This document shows, one piece after another, positions 11,649 through 23,713 of a stretch of DNA of 64,000 bases; the first letter of the stretch is position 1, and every line of letters starts with the position of its first letter. Position numbers and translations under genes: made by a program. Location: the NCBI GenBank assembly GCA_013339765.2, contig CM023452.1, forward strand, positions 159,162,977 through 159,226,976, in the 5' to 3' direction. Source of the DNA: Haemaphysalis longicornis (Eukaryota; Arthropoda; Arachnida; Ixodida; Ixodidae). The notes under the pieces were generated by a model, which ran no database searches, had not been told where the DNA came from, and was given only the letters and a program-made list of their open reading frames with translations.

Positions 11649-12250
11649 CATATGAAACACCAATGTCCACCTTGAATCGTTCAAAAAAGCCCTGCTCTGT
11701 GCTTCAAATATTCCGCAAACGGTCTAACAAATAACGCATCAAGTTGGGTTTAACGAGGTAAAAATAAACTTTTCAAAACGCAGGCGTCTGCAGATGTTCG
11801 TTTGTGAATAAAAAAAACTGTTCTCATCCGATATTCGGTGGTTTTGCGTTACGCCTTACTTTTCTGCATACTGCTGGTGTTTGTTTAAGGGCTGATTTAT
11901 TGCTACTTGGCGCGCACTATTTTAATGGTTCAAATTTCGTTCGAAGTGCTAAATGACGTCAACCGCCAGTACGTAACTAGGCATGGTTTGAATTGCCGAA
12001 AAATTAAGGGTCCTCTGCAGCGCCCCCCCCCCCCCTCTTCCCACCCCGATCACTTACCCAGCACACCAGTCTATGTGTATGACCCGTTGCCTGGTAAGCT
12101 TTCCAAAGGGATTCAAATAAAACGATATGAAGTTGCACAACACTGTCGTTTCAGGCAGCTGGGATCTTACCTGGGCTTCGTTTAATGGCCGAGGGATAAC
12201 TTTACAGTTACCTTACAGGCGAAAGAGGACCAGGGAGCTTTCAAGCTCTT
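11649..12250. other. ~600 bp segment present only in copy 1
   Basis: In copy 2 the SINE head ('cgacct', about 35346) joins directly to 'cttctaagcgag'. In copy 1 the same two edges are about 600 bp apart. The segment holds a C-run (12024-12037) and no recognisable gene or clear terminal repeats, so insertion here and deletion there cannot be told apart. Confidence 0.6.
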
Positions 12251-13939
12251 TTTTGTAAGCGAGAATATGTTTGGTACACGTTTATAGAAGCCTATGCCAA
12301 GTGTCCGGAATGCATCGCGTACACAGAGGAGAACCCATCGGCAAGACTATTTTTCAAAACACTCCAGACGAAACATTATTTCTAGTAAAAGGACAGCTGT
12401 GGTCTAAAAGGCACGTCGGATAGAAGTTACGGTTTCGTCAGACTGTCTACGTAATTGAAGTACGACGCCTAGAAGTAAGCAATCCCACTTCCGAATTTGC
12501 GCAACCACCTTGGAGATTTTGAGTGGTCGGAACTAGCACTTTTCCCTTAACAATTCTGTACCAGGATAGCACGTATACCCATTAAAACTATACGAAGCAA
12601 TGTACCATTTCTTGAATAAACAAATTACAAGGAATATCTGGTGCATGTTGTATACCCAAATCCGGTGCACCCAAAAGCAAACGAAAGGAAGGCTCACTCG
12701 CTTTTTTTAAATCATCCAGGATATGGCAGATAGTATGTGGTCAAGGCCAGCGCAACCTTTACAACTCCGTACCAGACGTCCGATATAATATTGTGGGAAC
12801 AATAGTCTATGAACGAACGCTTCAATGACGAATTTTCGGTCTGGCAAACGGTCACTGCCATTCGCACGCATAGCTGATTCAATGGTGCTTTCTTACAGAA
12901 AATTATTTTACCTACAGAGTATAATTTTCCTCCGCAATTGTGTTTGCAGGTTGCACATTTGAAGGCATCAACACGAGTTTCGTAGTACGAACGCAATCTG
13001 CTGAGATACAGTTACATTACAGATACGCCGGAACAGCTCGCCCTCAACTTGCACGAAATGGTATACCGTTGTGGTGGGATTTTTGTCCTGGAAAAACAAA
13101 AAGAAAACATGCGTTGCGATAACTCTGGCCTTGCGTATTTAATTACAAGAGCTAAGCTTTCAGGGGACTTTATATTTAAGCGTATCAATTTTTCAAAATT
13201 GTTGTTTGATCAAGTCGTTTTCATTACCCCAAAGCATTGATTTGCATTGGTCTAGCCCACTTGCTATCGCGTGTTGAATAGCACATTGCATGTCGCTGAG
13301 AATGATGCACCCCTTCGTCTAGCCACAGAGATTGTGGGACGCGATTTTTCGGTTGTCAGTGTTTAAACGTTGGCTCGCTGGTGGTTTGGAATTTGACTAC
13401 TTGAGATTTGGTTATCGCTCGGGCACAGTTAAGTGTTTTGATCTCTGTGGTTTTGACTTCTCGCCTTTGTCATTTAATTTGCATAACAAAGGTAACGTCT
13501 AAATATTATCGTTAGACAGAAGATAGTTAAACGTTTTTGTCGCATTTTGCACGTGCATGCAGCCGTCACGAAATCCAAACTGCCTCGACCGTATCGCAAC
13601 GGCGCATCGTATAAACGTGGGCGCCATAAACTTAGGAGCCCAGTTCTATTCCAACCACACGTATCATTTGTTTTCTTTCTCAGCACCACTGCCATCATCA
13701 TATGTCGAGAAAGTTGGATTTCCTAGAGTGGTGCATTAAATGAAATCAGACTGCATCACTGAGACATAGAAAGCCCCTCTTTGGAAAAGAAACAATCAAA
13801 AGGCTCTCGCCAGAACATGACCAGTGTTACGCGTGAAAAGTGATTTCTGTTTGGGTATCAGGCACTCCCCTCAATAACGGAAAAATACCTGTTTAGTTTC
13901 CGTACGCAAGATGTCCAGCTTTACACAACTGTCTCTTCA

Positions 13940-14080
13940 GTTTTCTGAGATTAACAGCGCGAAAAAAACGGGACAACACAAGAGTAGACAAACATAGCGC
14001 GGTTGTCCCGTTCTTTCGCGCTGTTAATCTCAAAAATATGTACCAACTGGACCGCCTGCAATCCGCGTTGCTGTTTCTTC
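13940..14080. mobile_element. Foldback-containing insertion with 7 bp target duplication
   Basis: Copy 2 reads 'ctcttcag' followed by the shared 'gggcacctgccgcc'. Copy 1 has about 140 bp between two 'tcttcag' direct repeats. The insert contains a long hairpin: the arm 13947-13977 (starting GAGATTAACAGCGCG) pairs with 14002-14031 (ending CGCGCTGTTAATCTC), with one or two mismatches and a ~24 bp loop. It has no coding capacity and was inserted after the duplication. Confidence 0.7.
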
Positions 14081-14137
14081 AGCTCCTCACGGGCACCTGC
14101 CGCCAGCCGTGCTGTCCGCATGACTGTGTGTGGCCAC

Positions 14138-15499
14138 CTAGTCGTCCTAATTCCGGCAATATATCTTTAGAATCACTACTAATAAGAAGTTCCTGAGGTT
14201 CCTTCAAATTGTCATTGATAAACAAAAGGTGAAGCCAGTTCACCACCAGTAAATCGGCTCAACAAGCGGGCTTCATTCTAGCCGCTGCGGCCCATTCCGT
14301 AGAAGGGGCGATCCCTCGCGACACCACTCACTGCGATTTATACGGACTCGAAAATGCAACGGACGTCTGATAGTTTATTGTTGCGTATGTGAGGAGAATG
14401 ATGTTATACGCGCTTGCAAACACGCATCGAACTTCTTTTTCAAGAGGCTTGTTTAGTCGACCAGACTCCCATAGGTATAATACTTCCCTTCCCGCAAACG
14501 AGTGAGTGACCTCTTCCCGGAATTTTTTGTGGTTTCATTATCTGCATTTGTTCATTATTCTCTTGCTCATGTCGTGAAAACCCCACTGGATGGTACAGTT
14601 CGGCATGTGTATCGCGCTTCCGAGGAGTTTAATGATTGAGAGCTAAGCCGCGTCTGGAAGCCCCCCCCACCGCCCCCCCCCCCCCCCCCCGCGACCCCCC
14701 CCCGGATTTTTCATAAATGGTTAATTAGTACGATGAGCACCGCAAATTGATTATCTCACAAAAGAGCGATTTACGCGCGAGTATCAGGTTGGCGTCACGA
14801 TTGACCTGGCCCCGTAGTTTTGCCTCACTCACTGTGCTTGTCCTCGCTCTAAGACATGTTTGACCCTGGAACACGACATGGGCAAAAATAACCGCAATTT
14901 TATGGAACTCGAAACCTTCAATATGGCAACTACAGCAAGCAACGTCGGCGATCCTAACAGGACAAGTAAAAAAAGATTGAGTATAAAAGCCCGCCACACG
15001 AAGCTTCTGTTTCTTGTTCCTTTGGTGCTAGAATACGGCAATCTGCGCAGTATAATACACCGTTTACCTGCCATCTATAGACTATAAAATGCGTTTGATT
15101 AAAAAGAGACCAGAGCAGTATCAGCAACGTTAAAAAGAACCATCGAATACGGACGTCTACATAATACTCTTAGATGACATATGAGGAACGTGCAGCAAGG
15201 TAATGTTTCTCTTGCAAAGCAAAAAGTTGCCAATCGAAATGGGAGTGCGAACACGTAGAAGTCATCTCAGCAAAATTGTTCACAGCGTGTACAGATGGGG
15301 TATACATAAATCGTCACAGTGAAAACGAAGGTTCACGGATAAAGGTTCAATACTTGAGTCATCTGAGGTTTGCCGACTACTTAGTCTTACTTACTCAGAG
15401 TATGGACAGAATTACTGAAAAAATAATTATGACATTTATGTGAAATCTCCGCGCAAGGGTTTAAAATAAACATGACTAAATCTTAAGTAGGGATAACTA
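14138..15499. other. Anonymous sequence with poly-C tract; no gene seen
   Basis: This is the left part of the spacer between the two duplication copies. The tract 14661-14707 is almost pure C (interrupted by A, G and GCGA). Apart from that I see no repeat family, RNA gene or coding similarity. Confidence 0.6.
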
Positions 15500-16140
15500 A
15501 GCATGCTCCAAGCGCCCTCCTCTAAAGGTAGCGAAATACTGGAAGACGTAGAAGAATATAAGTACCTTTGAAAGGTTGTCATAGCTGATTGCCAACACGA
15601 GAAAGATACCCGGCGTAGGAAGGAATGGGTTCGAGCACACTCGACTAGCACTCACAAATATTACAATATCGATCAGTAAAGGGAAAGTATTTAACCAATA
15701 CGTTCTTCCGATGATGATATGTGGGGCACAAACTTTCCGCCCTAATGAACAACTAGAAGGCAAGTTAGGTCGCCGTAACGAACTTGGAAAGTATAATAAG
15801 AAGAGTAATACTCGGGCGTCAGGAAACTAGCTTTCTGTGTTGGTAGGCAAACTCGACTAGAAGATACCATGGTTCAAATAAGAAGAATAGCGGCACTTTG
15901 GCTGGTAATCTAGTGAGAGGAACTGAAAACAGCTTCGCAACCAAGGTAACAGGATAGATACCGAGGGGCGGAGCTAGAAGAATAGGAGGGCCGCACCTCG
16001 GTGCACATGCGAAGTGATGACCTTGCGGAGGCAAAGAATGAGCCGTGTAGAGAAGGGAATAAGAGGTTGGAGGTAAATGGGGTAGGACTTAAAACTGCAG
16101 TCAAACAAGACAGACTTTCGTGTTGATGATGATGATATAT
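15500..16140 (+). pseudogene. Degenerate LINE reverse transcriptase 3' fragment (RTE-like)
   Basis: Three-frame reading gives pieces in the order expected for the C-terminal part of a LINE RT. 'EDVEEYKYL' is near 15540, then 'HEKDTRRRKEWV' near 15600. 'VLPMMICGAQTF' is near 15700-15740 and corresponds to the usual VLPVLTYGAETW block. 'QLEGKLGRRNELGKY' follows near 15755. The fragment ends in a (GAT)n-like run at 16124-16138, a tail seen on RTE-type elements, and the intact relative at 31105-31748 shows the same tail. Many stops are present and no product is possible. Confidence 0.55.
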
Positions 16141-19100
16141 CCCGAAAAAATGGACAGTAGTAGTAAGATGGTGGGAAATGGAATTAAAGGATGGTTATTG
16201 GTTACGATTGGTTATTTGTTTCATAGGTTAAAATATTTTTTTAGATCGATATAGAAAGTCATGCCAGTGTTAAAAAACTTTGAATCATAAAGCTAGTGTT
16301 GGTCGCGTAGTAACAGCATATATTGTTCATGATGCTAACAAACACCATTTTTCATTGTTCATAATAACAATAAGAAATGTGGCTGAAGGGTCTTTATTCA
16401 ACAGCAATACTTCGCATGAAGTTTGTCGCCGTACGAATATGAAAGAGGGTGGAGTGTAGCCTATCTTTTGCAGGGTGCACGTCTCGTAAACCTCGAGCGT
16501 CAGTACCGCCTTTGTTCTACGGCTTTGGTCCTTCGCTTTGATCTTCCGCTATGGTCTCCGGGGCTCCGCTTTGGTGGCAAAACGTGTGCCAACCTCGAAT
16601 AAAACCCATTGATAGAACTTTTCTACAATCCCGCAACAGTTTTCTAGAAGATTCTCGGCCGCTTGAACATGGTCAGTTTTAATAAATAGGTGCAGTAATG
16701 GGAAGAAAATCAAATTAAAATTTGGTCTATATTGAACATTGTTGGACAAAACGCACATCAAGTTTGTGCATTATCATATGGAAAGAAATATGAAAATAAA
16801 GAGTAACAAAACAACATCCGAACCGAATATTAAAGCATCCTTGGAATCACAGAGAATTGAAAATCTTACAACTTTAGAAAACGTACAGTGAGGTCACTGT
16901 GAAGCAGACATCATGATTGAAAAAAAGAGGTGGTGACGAGGAGATGATAAACCTAGACCTGGGCAAAAATACTAATGTTGTTAGGTAGATGCGGCCTTTT
17001 ACATTTCACGAAATTATTAGTTCGGACACCACCCCAAGTTATCTAAACCGTCTTTCCGATATGCTTACACCCCGAATAAGTCATAGGTATTAAATTTTAG
17101 CGCTCAAATTGTAGGTTTGGATACGTCTTGAAGGTTTTTTTATTACAAGCAAGAAATGTTCTAGATGAGTTGGTTTTGTGCCGAAATAAATCATCAGGTG
17201 GTTCTACACAACACGTAAAAAATTCAAACAATGAAAAAAATTTTACTCTGCGTAGTTTAAGAGAGCAAATCGAGAGACGATGATGACCTCTTATTTCTAC
17301 AAACAACCAATAATAGATACCCGCCGCGACGCTTTGAACACACATCACATGTTCTGTATTTTTGCCATGCACAGGACAGGCTGAATTTTAGAAACTCCAT
17401 CGTGAAGAAAAGCCAAAATGTGCGTTGCGTACTTTTCTCAAAAGACGAACATCCACAGAGATTCAGCTTGCATATATTTTAAAACAAAACGTAAAACAGA
17501 TATTTTTCCTACAGGAAATCCCAAGTGACTACGTATGGAGTTTTCCTATTGCGGCACAATAACGATGGATCCCTAAAGCGCTGTTATCCAAACACTATGG
17601 TTGCGACTTACCAGGCAAGAACAATTTGCTTGTAATAGCTTGCCGTTCCCTTTGAGTGCAAGGAAACAACAGTGGCAAACCGCTGTAGCTATAGCTTTTA
17701 TTTACGGCTCGAAGCGGCCTTTCCCATATGTGGAGAGGATAGTAACCGGCCCTTGCCGCACTTTTATGGCTTTCATCCTTGAAGCCTTGTGACGCGGAAG
17801 CAATCACTGTCTCCGAGGGGTTCATGCAGTAAAGGTTTACTGAGGGGCGCATTCAAAGGCGTCAATTTTATGGCGCGAAGCGATTTCGCTCCGCTAACTT
17901 TTTATTACTGCTAATACTACTGTTAATCCCGTTCGCAGTTAAACTCATTCCAGCAGACGTGCACGTGCACACCAAGAATTTCTTCGTGTTTTGAAGCAAC
18001 GAAAAACGACAGTGCTAGTTTTGGGGGGGAGGGTAAGCGGTTGGCATGGTCATGGCCAATTTCGATGTTTTTATGTCGTTTACCGAGGCTACACTATCAA
18101 CGAGGCTACCTGAATAATTTCAACCACATGTTGTCTCCTCGGAAGTTCCCGCACCAGAAGTTATCATTCGCTGTAGTATTATATGCACAAGATTTAAGAA
18201 TATAATGCTTCAAGCTAAAACTCTTTGATTTTCTTTCCTTCTCAAGTTAAACAAATCAAATGTGTACTTTAAAGACATACCAAGGCCAGCTGTGTTTACG
18301 GTTATCGTTTTGTATATCACCGGCCCAAATCTTCTCTAGCACTTGGAAAGTTTTTATAGCAAACACTTTTTGTACCATAACTACGCAGCTTTTTTTGCAG
18401 TTCTAGCAAGTTACGCGTTCCGCATCCTAATCAATCTAAGAAACGGGTTTTTTTTACTAAACAGGCATTCTGAGGAATATTAACGCAAATTGTGGGGAAA
18501 AACATTGAAACAAACTTCAGTGTTGTTTGATTTAGGCATATGTGTAGCAATAACATAGTTACCTGACAGAAACAAAAATAAAATCCTCTATACCGCTTTG
18601 CATTCATTTGTTTGTTTGCTGAGCTCTGAGCTCTAAGCTCTATTGTATATGTGTTTGCAGGCAGCGTTGTAAATACCCAATGTTAGCGGCGTGTGGCCAT
18701 AAGAAAATAAAAGCAGCATATAACTCTTGCGCCTCTCATTTAGGCTGCGTATCATCATGCTAAAAAACGCAAGTTTTGCACTTGCCTTTTCGATCCACAC
18801 GAATATAAAAAAAGACAAGAAAAATGTTTGACGATAGTTTTGTGACGCAGAATTACAACTCTACCGATGTCTCTGGCGCTGACGGGACATGATTGAACAT
18901 CTATTTCCTTTCAACTCTGTCGTAAGACGTCCTATTACGCTATTGGAACATCCTGCAAGTAGTGACTAGCGGCGAAAAAAAAAAAGCGAGCCGGGGGGTT
19001 CATATTTATTCTTTCTGCCATACTGTGGTTGTCGGATGGACAATGTTCATCCACGCCCGCTTTCGACGCTAGAGTCACAGACATTTTTTCCGGCTTCAAT

Positions 19101-20500
19101 GGGCTGTCAGCTTTACTGTGGCTGCAGAAAACACCGTGGCTTGGTAAAGACACGGTATTGTTACAAGCTCTCCGCACATATGCAGATCTCATACATTTAA
19201 AATGTGGTCCCGTTCTACGGTGAATTTGGTTTATCATGCTTTTCCTTAACACAACAAGTATACAAAATATTTCTGAAGAGCAATGAATAAACTGACATAC
19301 AAGTAAGCACTTTCTTTGAGGTAATTTTGTGTGGCTTTAAAATAAAAAATTTGACCCAGAAAGAGGCATGCCTTTACAATTCTCTTTCGTGAAAAACGAT
19401 TTTGTAAAGGTAAAGCTTTAGACACAGGTTTTCTGAGAATATTTCATTGCCAGTCTTTATAAATGTTAATATTAAGTCTTTGACTAGCAGTAGCTACAAT
19501 GTAACTGTCACAACTACCGTAGTATGTTCCTACGCAGTTTTGTGCACCTCTCCTTTATTATTAGGGGCGTATACACGCACAAACACAAGTAGCGCGGCTA
19601 AAAAAAGCGGCCCCCCCCGACACATATTTTGACTAAGGTCTCGTCTGGAGGTGAACATATATATTAGGCTCTGCGCCACCACCACCGATCTCCGTTTACT
19701 AACCACTTAAAACACCAAAATTGGGTAAAAGTGTTTTTTCGAGGTAACAGTAATCATCTAATTTAAGGATTCCGTTTTACTGGCACTAAAGGAGAGTGCT
19801 AGTTGCAACCCGACACCGTATATTTTCGGGGATTGCTGTTGACTAGCGTGAGATATCTGCGCACAATTATTTCAGATCAACATACAGGCGTAGCGCCAGG
19901 ATTATTTATTTATTATTTACCCAAATGGTTAATTCGTTTTCCAATTAGTAAGTTTTGCGGACAAAATCATGTCAACACAACGTCTTCAACAATAGTGTAG
20001 GGCATTTTATAAGGTATTTTAGATTTCACTTTGCGACGTTTTCAAGCGTGAAAACGTCTAGTGAGAGACAAATATCTTAAAGGAAGCGCGCGGCGTCCAT
20101 TTTGCTAAAACATTTGCTTGAAGCTCTTGTTACGGAAAACTTTTTTTCAGTAAAGAAGTTTTACTTACATCAGTGCCCGTAATTGAAAGCACACTTGAGC
20201 GTTAGATTGCTTTTCATTGAATGCTTAGCATCTTAAGCATAAATTCCGCAGTTTGGGTATTTAATTTTTTTTTCAGCCTGGGAGATACTTAACTTCAAAG
20301 TTTGAAATAGCAAACATGTTTCACTGTAGACGTCGTATTCACCATTATATTTATAGAATTTTTTATTACTTCTCCAGTCCGCACTGGCTATGTCAGTAGC
20401 GTTATAACAAGGGTTCCTTACAAAACAGAAAAAGCTCAAAGGAGCTTTTCCCTGGGACATATTACAGACGTTTACCCATATAAAGAGGGAACAAAGCTAG
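16141..20500. other. AT-rich anonymous DNA; no gene recognised
   Basis: I see only minor structure: a short 13-14 bp imperfect repeat ('cgctttgg' variants) at 16515-16575, and two similar tracts with runs of A or T next to runs of C or G at about 18968-18995 and 19588-19625. The 105-codon minus-strand frame at 18935-19252 ends in a composition-biased stretch read from that A-run and is not convincing as a gene. Confidence 0.5.
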
Positions 20501-20966
20501 AAAAATTCCCCGCATTTCCCCAAGGGGAAGAATGTGAAAGTGCGAATGCACGAGTTGAATTTGCGCGGTTCGGTAATGTTCGCGAAAGAGAGATCACACA
20601 CACACACACACAACTACCAAGAAAGAAAGATGCATTTATTCACAGACACCTATTTGTGTTGTCGTTGTACTTGATTGCTAGAGCGGATCTCAGCTTTGAA
20701 ATTTCGTGTCAGTACTCCTTTAAGCAGGTGCATTAGCCCTTCTCACGCCCGATTCTTGGCCAATCCCCCACGTGGGCATGTGCCATGTCAGCGGCCAGGC
20801 AGCGCGCGCCCATCTCCCCCCGTTGCCAAGGAAGACGAGGACATTCCTGGCCAATCCCCCACGTGGGTATGTGCCATGTAAGCGGCCAGGCTGCGCGCGC
20901 CCATCTCCACGTGCGCGGACATCGCCGGTGGACGCAGGTTCAGGGTCGCTTAAGAAGTGCATTCGC
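20501..20966 (+). mobile_element. Hairpin-headed element F1
   Basis: It opens with an A-run and 'attccccgc', then 'ttccccaaggggaa', which can fold into a hairpin, then 'gtgcgaatgcac'. It ends in 'gtgcattcgc' (20957-20966), the reverse complement of the internal 'gcgaatgcac', followed by an A-run. The reverse complement of nearly the whole element is at 28552-28976. It contains a (CA)n stretch (20596-20612) and a 67 bp direct repeat (20752-20818 and 20843-20909). There is no coding capacity. Confidence 0.7.
20752..20909. repeat. 67 bp direct repeat inside F1
   Basis: Two units, 20752-20818 and 20843-20909, share 'ggccaatcccccacgtggg', 'tgtgccatgt' and 'agcggccaggc' in the same order. The central 'cccacgtggg' is itself a palindrome containing an E-box core. 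The inverted copy at 28552-28976 also carries two such units, the second partly shortened. Confidence 0.75.
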
Positions 20967-21909
20967 AAAAAAAAATGTATGCATTTATGCGTTTGGTAAA
21001 AATTTTTGAATTTCACACGCAATACCTATTTTCGATATGGAAATTTCGTAGCAACCTTCCTGAAGTGAGAGCTCAGTAAGCCTTTTTTTCTGTGATTTGA
21101 TACACAACCTTAAAAAGTAAATTATGCGACTAGCGTCAATTTCCGCAAGTATGCTGAACAGAAGACTTGTGCCACACGATCGATGTTTCAATGACTCCAT
21201 AGCTACAGTACAAGTGTCAGCAACAAAAGTGCCTCACAGGTTTTTTGATAATGCAATCTAACTTAACTCGGCGCAAACTAAACTTAAGTGTATCCACAAC
21301 TCTTTTTTTTGAAGCGACAGAAATGTCGTGATACTATTCTCAAATACTAGACTGCAATCCTTGTTCTTGTGACTCTGTGGAATTACCCGGATCTTTAGTT
21401 CGTTGACTCAGAATAAACTTAACATTTAATTTCACTCACGTGTGTCATAACTTTTGCCCGTGGGTTCTGTAATGTATCATGATATTATGACAGCCGAGCA
21501 CGACGCTTGTTTCGTTAAGCAATAAAAGTAATATAACTTGCGCCCTGCAAAAAAGCAGAAAACGTTTCTAAAGATTGCCCAGCGCCGGCGAAGCGTAACA
21601 CAACTTGACGTACGCAGGCCAGAGCAGCGTGTCGAACGCAGCTGCTTTTGCCATACGAGCATCTCTTTCGGCGGGATTGGTTCAGGAACGCTCCAATGGG
21701 GAGACGGGCGAATAAACCCAATTGGTGAGGACTGAACTTCACCATTGGTGTGCTCTCTAGGTAATTACTCTTCTACTTCATCCCAATTTGATTGCCCAAA
21801 TATGCAGCACCAGGTCCGAGGCAGATTTAAAGAGATTGTTTACACAACTGGTGCTGGAAACGAAATTTCTCAAAAAGCAGCTTCTTTTAATTACATATCA
21901 CTTAAAAAA

Positions 21910-22511
21910 CTCCCACCTCCACTCACGGGAACCCCTGTGTAGATGCGACGCATAGGCGGAGCGGCGAAGGGACCGTGTTTTATAGCGCGCATAACGTTGA
22001 GGGGACTGCGTAAGCCAGTCCCCGTCGATGACGACGTTGGCGTACTTGTAAAGCGGCGCGGACTCTAGGTGTTTGAGCCAAGCGTGGATGTTGCTTCGCC
22101 GGACAACGGCACACCGGTTATATGCGCAGCGCGCCCGAAGGAGAGGAAACCGCGGAAGAGAGTACTGCACTTGCGCCGGCCCCAGCGCGTCTGCCGCGGC
22201 TATGACGCAACATGCCGCGGCTATGACGCAACACAATCCAACACAATCCACTTTAATCCAATCCAATCCAAATTCAATCCACTTCAATCCAATTCCACCC
22301 CAAGCCAAGCCAAGCCAATCCAATCCAATCCAATCGAATTCAATCCAATGCCCCTCGCGAGAGAGTATTCGCTCTCGGAGAGGAGAGCGGGTGAGTGGCG
22401 GAGAGCGCAGCTGGCGCGGCGAGGAGAATGGGGGAGGTGTGGACAACGCCGACGACGACAACGACGACGACGCCGGAGGGACAAGGCGAGTGAATGAGAT
22501 GCTCTGCATCT
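21910..22511 (+). mobile_element. Hairpin-headed element F2 with AATCC satellite
   Basis: Comparison with the empty site at about 2055-2065 ('cttaaaaaattactac') defines the insertion. The 5' end 'cccacctcc...cgggaa...gtgtagatgcgacgcat' closely matches that of F5 (58946 onward). The 3' end 'ggcgagtgaatgagatgctctgcatct' also matches the F5 end. The terminal 'agatgcgacgcat' and 'gatgctctgcatct' form short imperfect inverted repeats. The interior is GC-rich and includes a pentanucleotide satellite. A 203-codon minus-strand frame crossing it is a low-complexity product and not a gene. Confidence 0.7.
22221..22351. repeat. (AATCC)n pentanucleotide satellite with AAGCC variants
   Basis: There are about 25 tandem or near-tandem 'caatc' units with interspersed 'acttcaatc' and a block of 'aagcc' units. 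Just upstream, 'ccgcggctatgacgcaaca' is repeated twice (about 22195-22232). The satellite is internal to element F2. Confidence 0.85.
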
Positions 22512-22710
22512 AAAAATTACTACTTTAAAATCATTCTTCCAGTAGAACTTTCCTACGTAATCTGCATTTTGAGGCACAGCAGAATTCCTACATGTTTCTT
22601 AGTTAACAATAAAGGACCATTACAAACAGTTACTATATATCAAATAAAACTTTGAAAGAAACAGATGACATAGTAATAAATAACAAATTGACAACGTTTT
22701 GGCAGTAATA

Positions 22711-23236
22711 CTTGTTTATCATACACCACGCGTAACCATTTTTAAAATAACCGAACACACTGGATTTCGAACGCATTAAACAAAAAAAAACTAAGCCTTT
22801 ATATACATAGAGCAAATATACAAAATGCGAAACCGTATTTGATATGTAATTTTTCAACACAGTAATCGGGCATATCTGTCAACGGTTAGAATGGTAAAAT
22901 CTCGCTAACAATTTCCGAAAACACGTAAAAGGCAGTAAACCCCTAGAACAACTTTCACAAACACTAACGACATGGCCCTGAGCCCTTTCGCTTTGCCATA
23001 GCAGAGTTCTCCGGGGCTGCGATAACACCACTACAAATGGCGCGTAAATTCTCTGTTTTCATGGAGAAATTTCTCCTAGCTTCCGAAACAAATAGGACAA
23101 TACTTGCTTAGTGCACTTCCTCTCCAATACTAATGTGATTTGCCTATCTGAAGAAATGTGTCCAAATATTTTTTTCCGTTTCACTTTCTTAAGCGTCATT
23201 CGATGAATATGCATCTACGTTTGCTTTGCTGTGCCC
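22711..23236. other. Anonymous DNA before duplication copy 2
   Basis: It has no counterpart within the window; the corresponding part of copy 1 would lie left of position 1. It is AT-rich with no coding similarity seen. Confidence 0.5.
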
Positions 23237-23713
23237 CTCGCACTGTTAATTCTTAAATTTCGTTTGACGACATGCATTCCTGATCTTTTGAAAACGCTGT
23301 CTCACATCCACGCTTACTGCACCACAAACGTTCCAGGGTTCTGGTACCTCGACTCAGTTTTTCCTACTCTATAAAAATCTCAACCAAGTCACACAAATTA
23401 TAAAGTTGTAGTATAAAAATGCGATATAATATAATACATCCACATTTGGCTTGTTTGCTTTCCATATGAATTATTGACGAATTTTCAGTTGTTTTCCGAT
23501 GTTTGCGGTACTGCCTAACAATAAGAACTTCTGCTGTACTTGTTTTGATGGGTACTGACAGTGAGAGACCTGCGGAATAATATGGGAGGACCCTTACAAG
23601 CTCCTAAATAGTCATTAGACCTCACTAAGACTGCTTCTTGTGCTGGTTCTTTATATCAAATTTATGCATTGTCATCGGTGTTGCAGCGACCTGAACAAAC
23701 GGGAGCCTTTGGC

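Larger units (their letters stand above)
9673..14137. repeat. Segmental duplication copy 1, right part
   Basis: It is colinear with copy 2: 9673-10180 with 28290-29200 (copy 2 carries an extra element at 28552-28976). After a ~4.5 kb block found only in copy 2, 10175-13945 pairs with about 33660-37068. Similarity ends close to 14131-14137 ('gtgtgtggccacc'). No gene is visible in either copy. Many single-base indels separate the copies, so the short open frames here are not conserved. Confidence 0.8.
20974..22710 (+). repeat. Module C, copy 2, interrupted by element F2
   Basis: It matches 1150-2260 in the same orientation, for example 'gaatttcaca', 'gtagcaacctt', 'gtgccacacgatcgatgtt', and the stretch around 21590-21730. 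Taking out 21910-22511 leaves about 1.1 kb, the same length as the first copy. It lies upstream of duplication copy 2, whereas in copy 1 it sits inside the duplication, so it is out of order. Confidence 0.7.

Noticed and set aside
18935..19252. 105-codon minus-strand frame
   Set aside because: It reads through an A/T homopolymer giving F-runs and has no conserved motif. It may be the tail of an unidentified retroelement, which is not enough to annotate a gene.
20586..20615. (CA)n run as an independent locus
   Set aside because: It is an internal part of element F1 and recurs as (TG)n in the inverted copy F3.
21898..22509. 203-codon minus-strand open frame across F2
   Set aside because: Its middle is a translation of the AATCC satellite (repeats of D-W-I-G-L) and it spans the insertion boundary; no domain.
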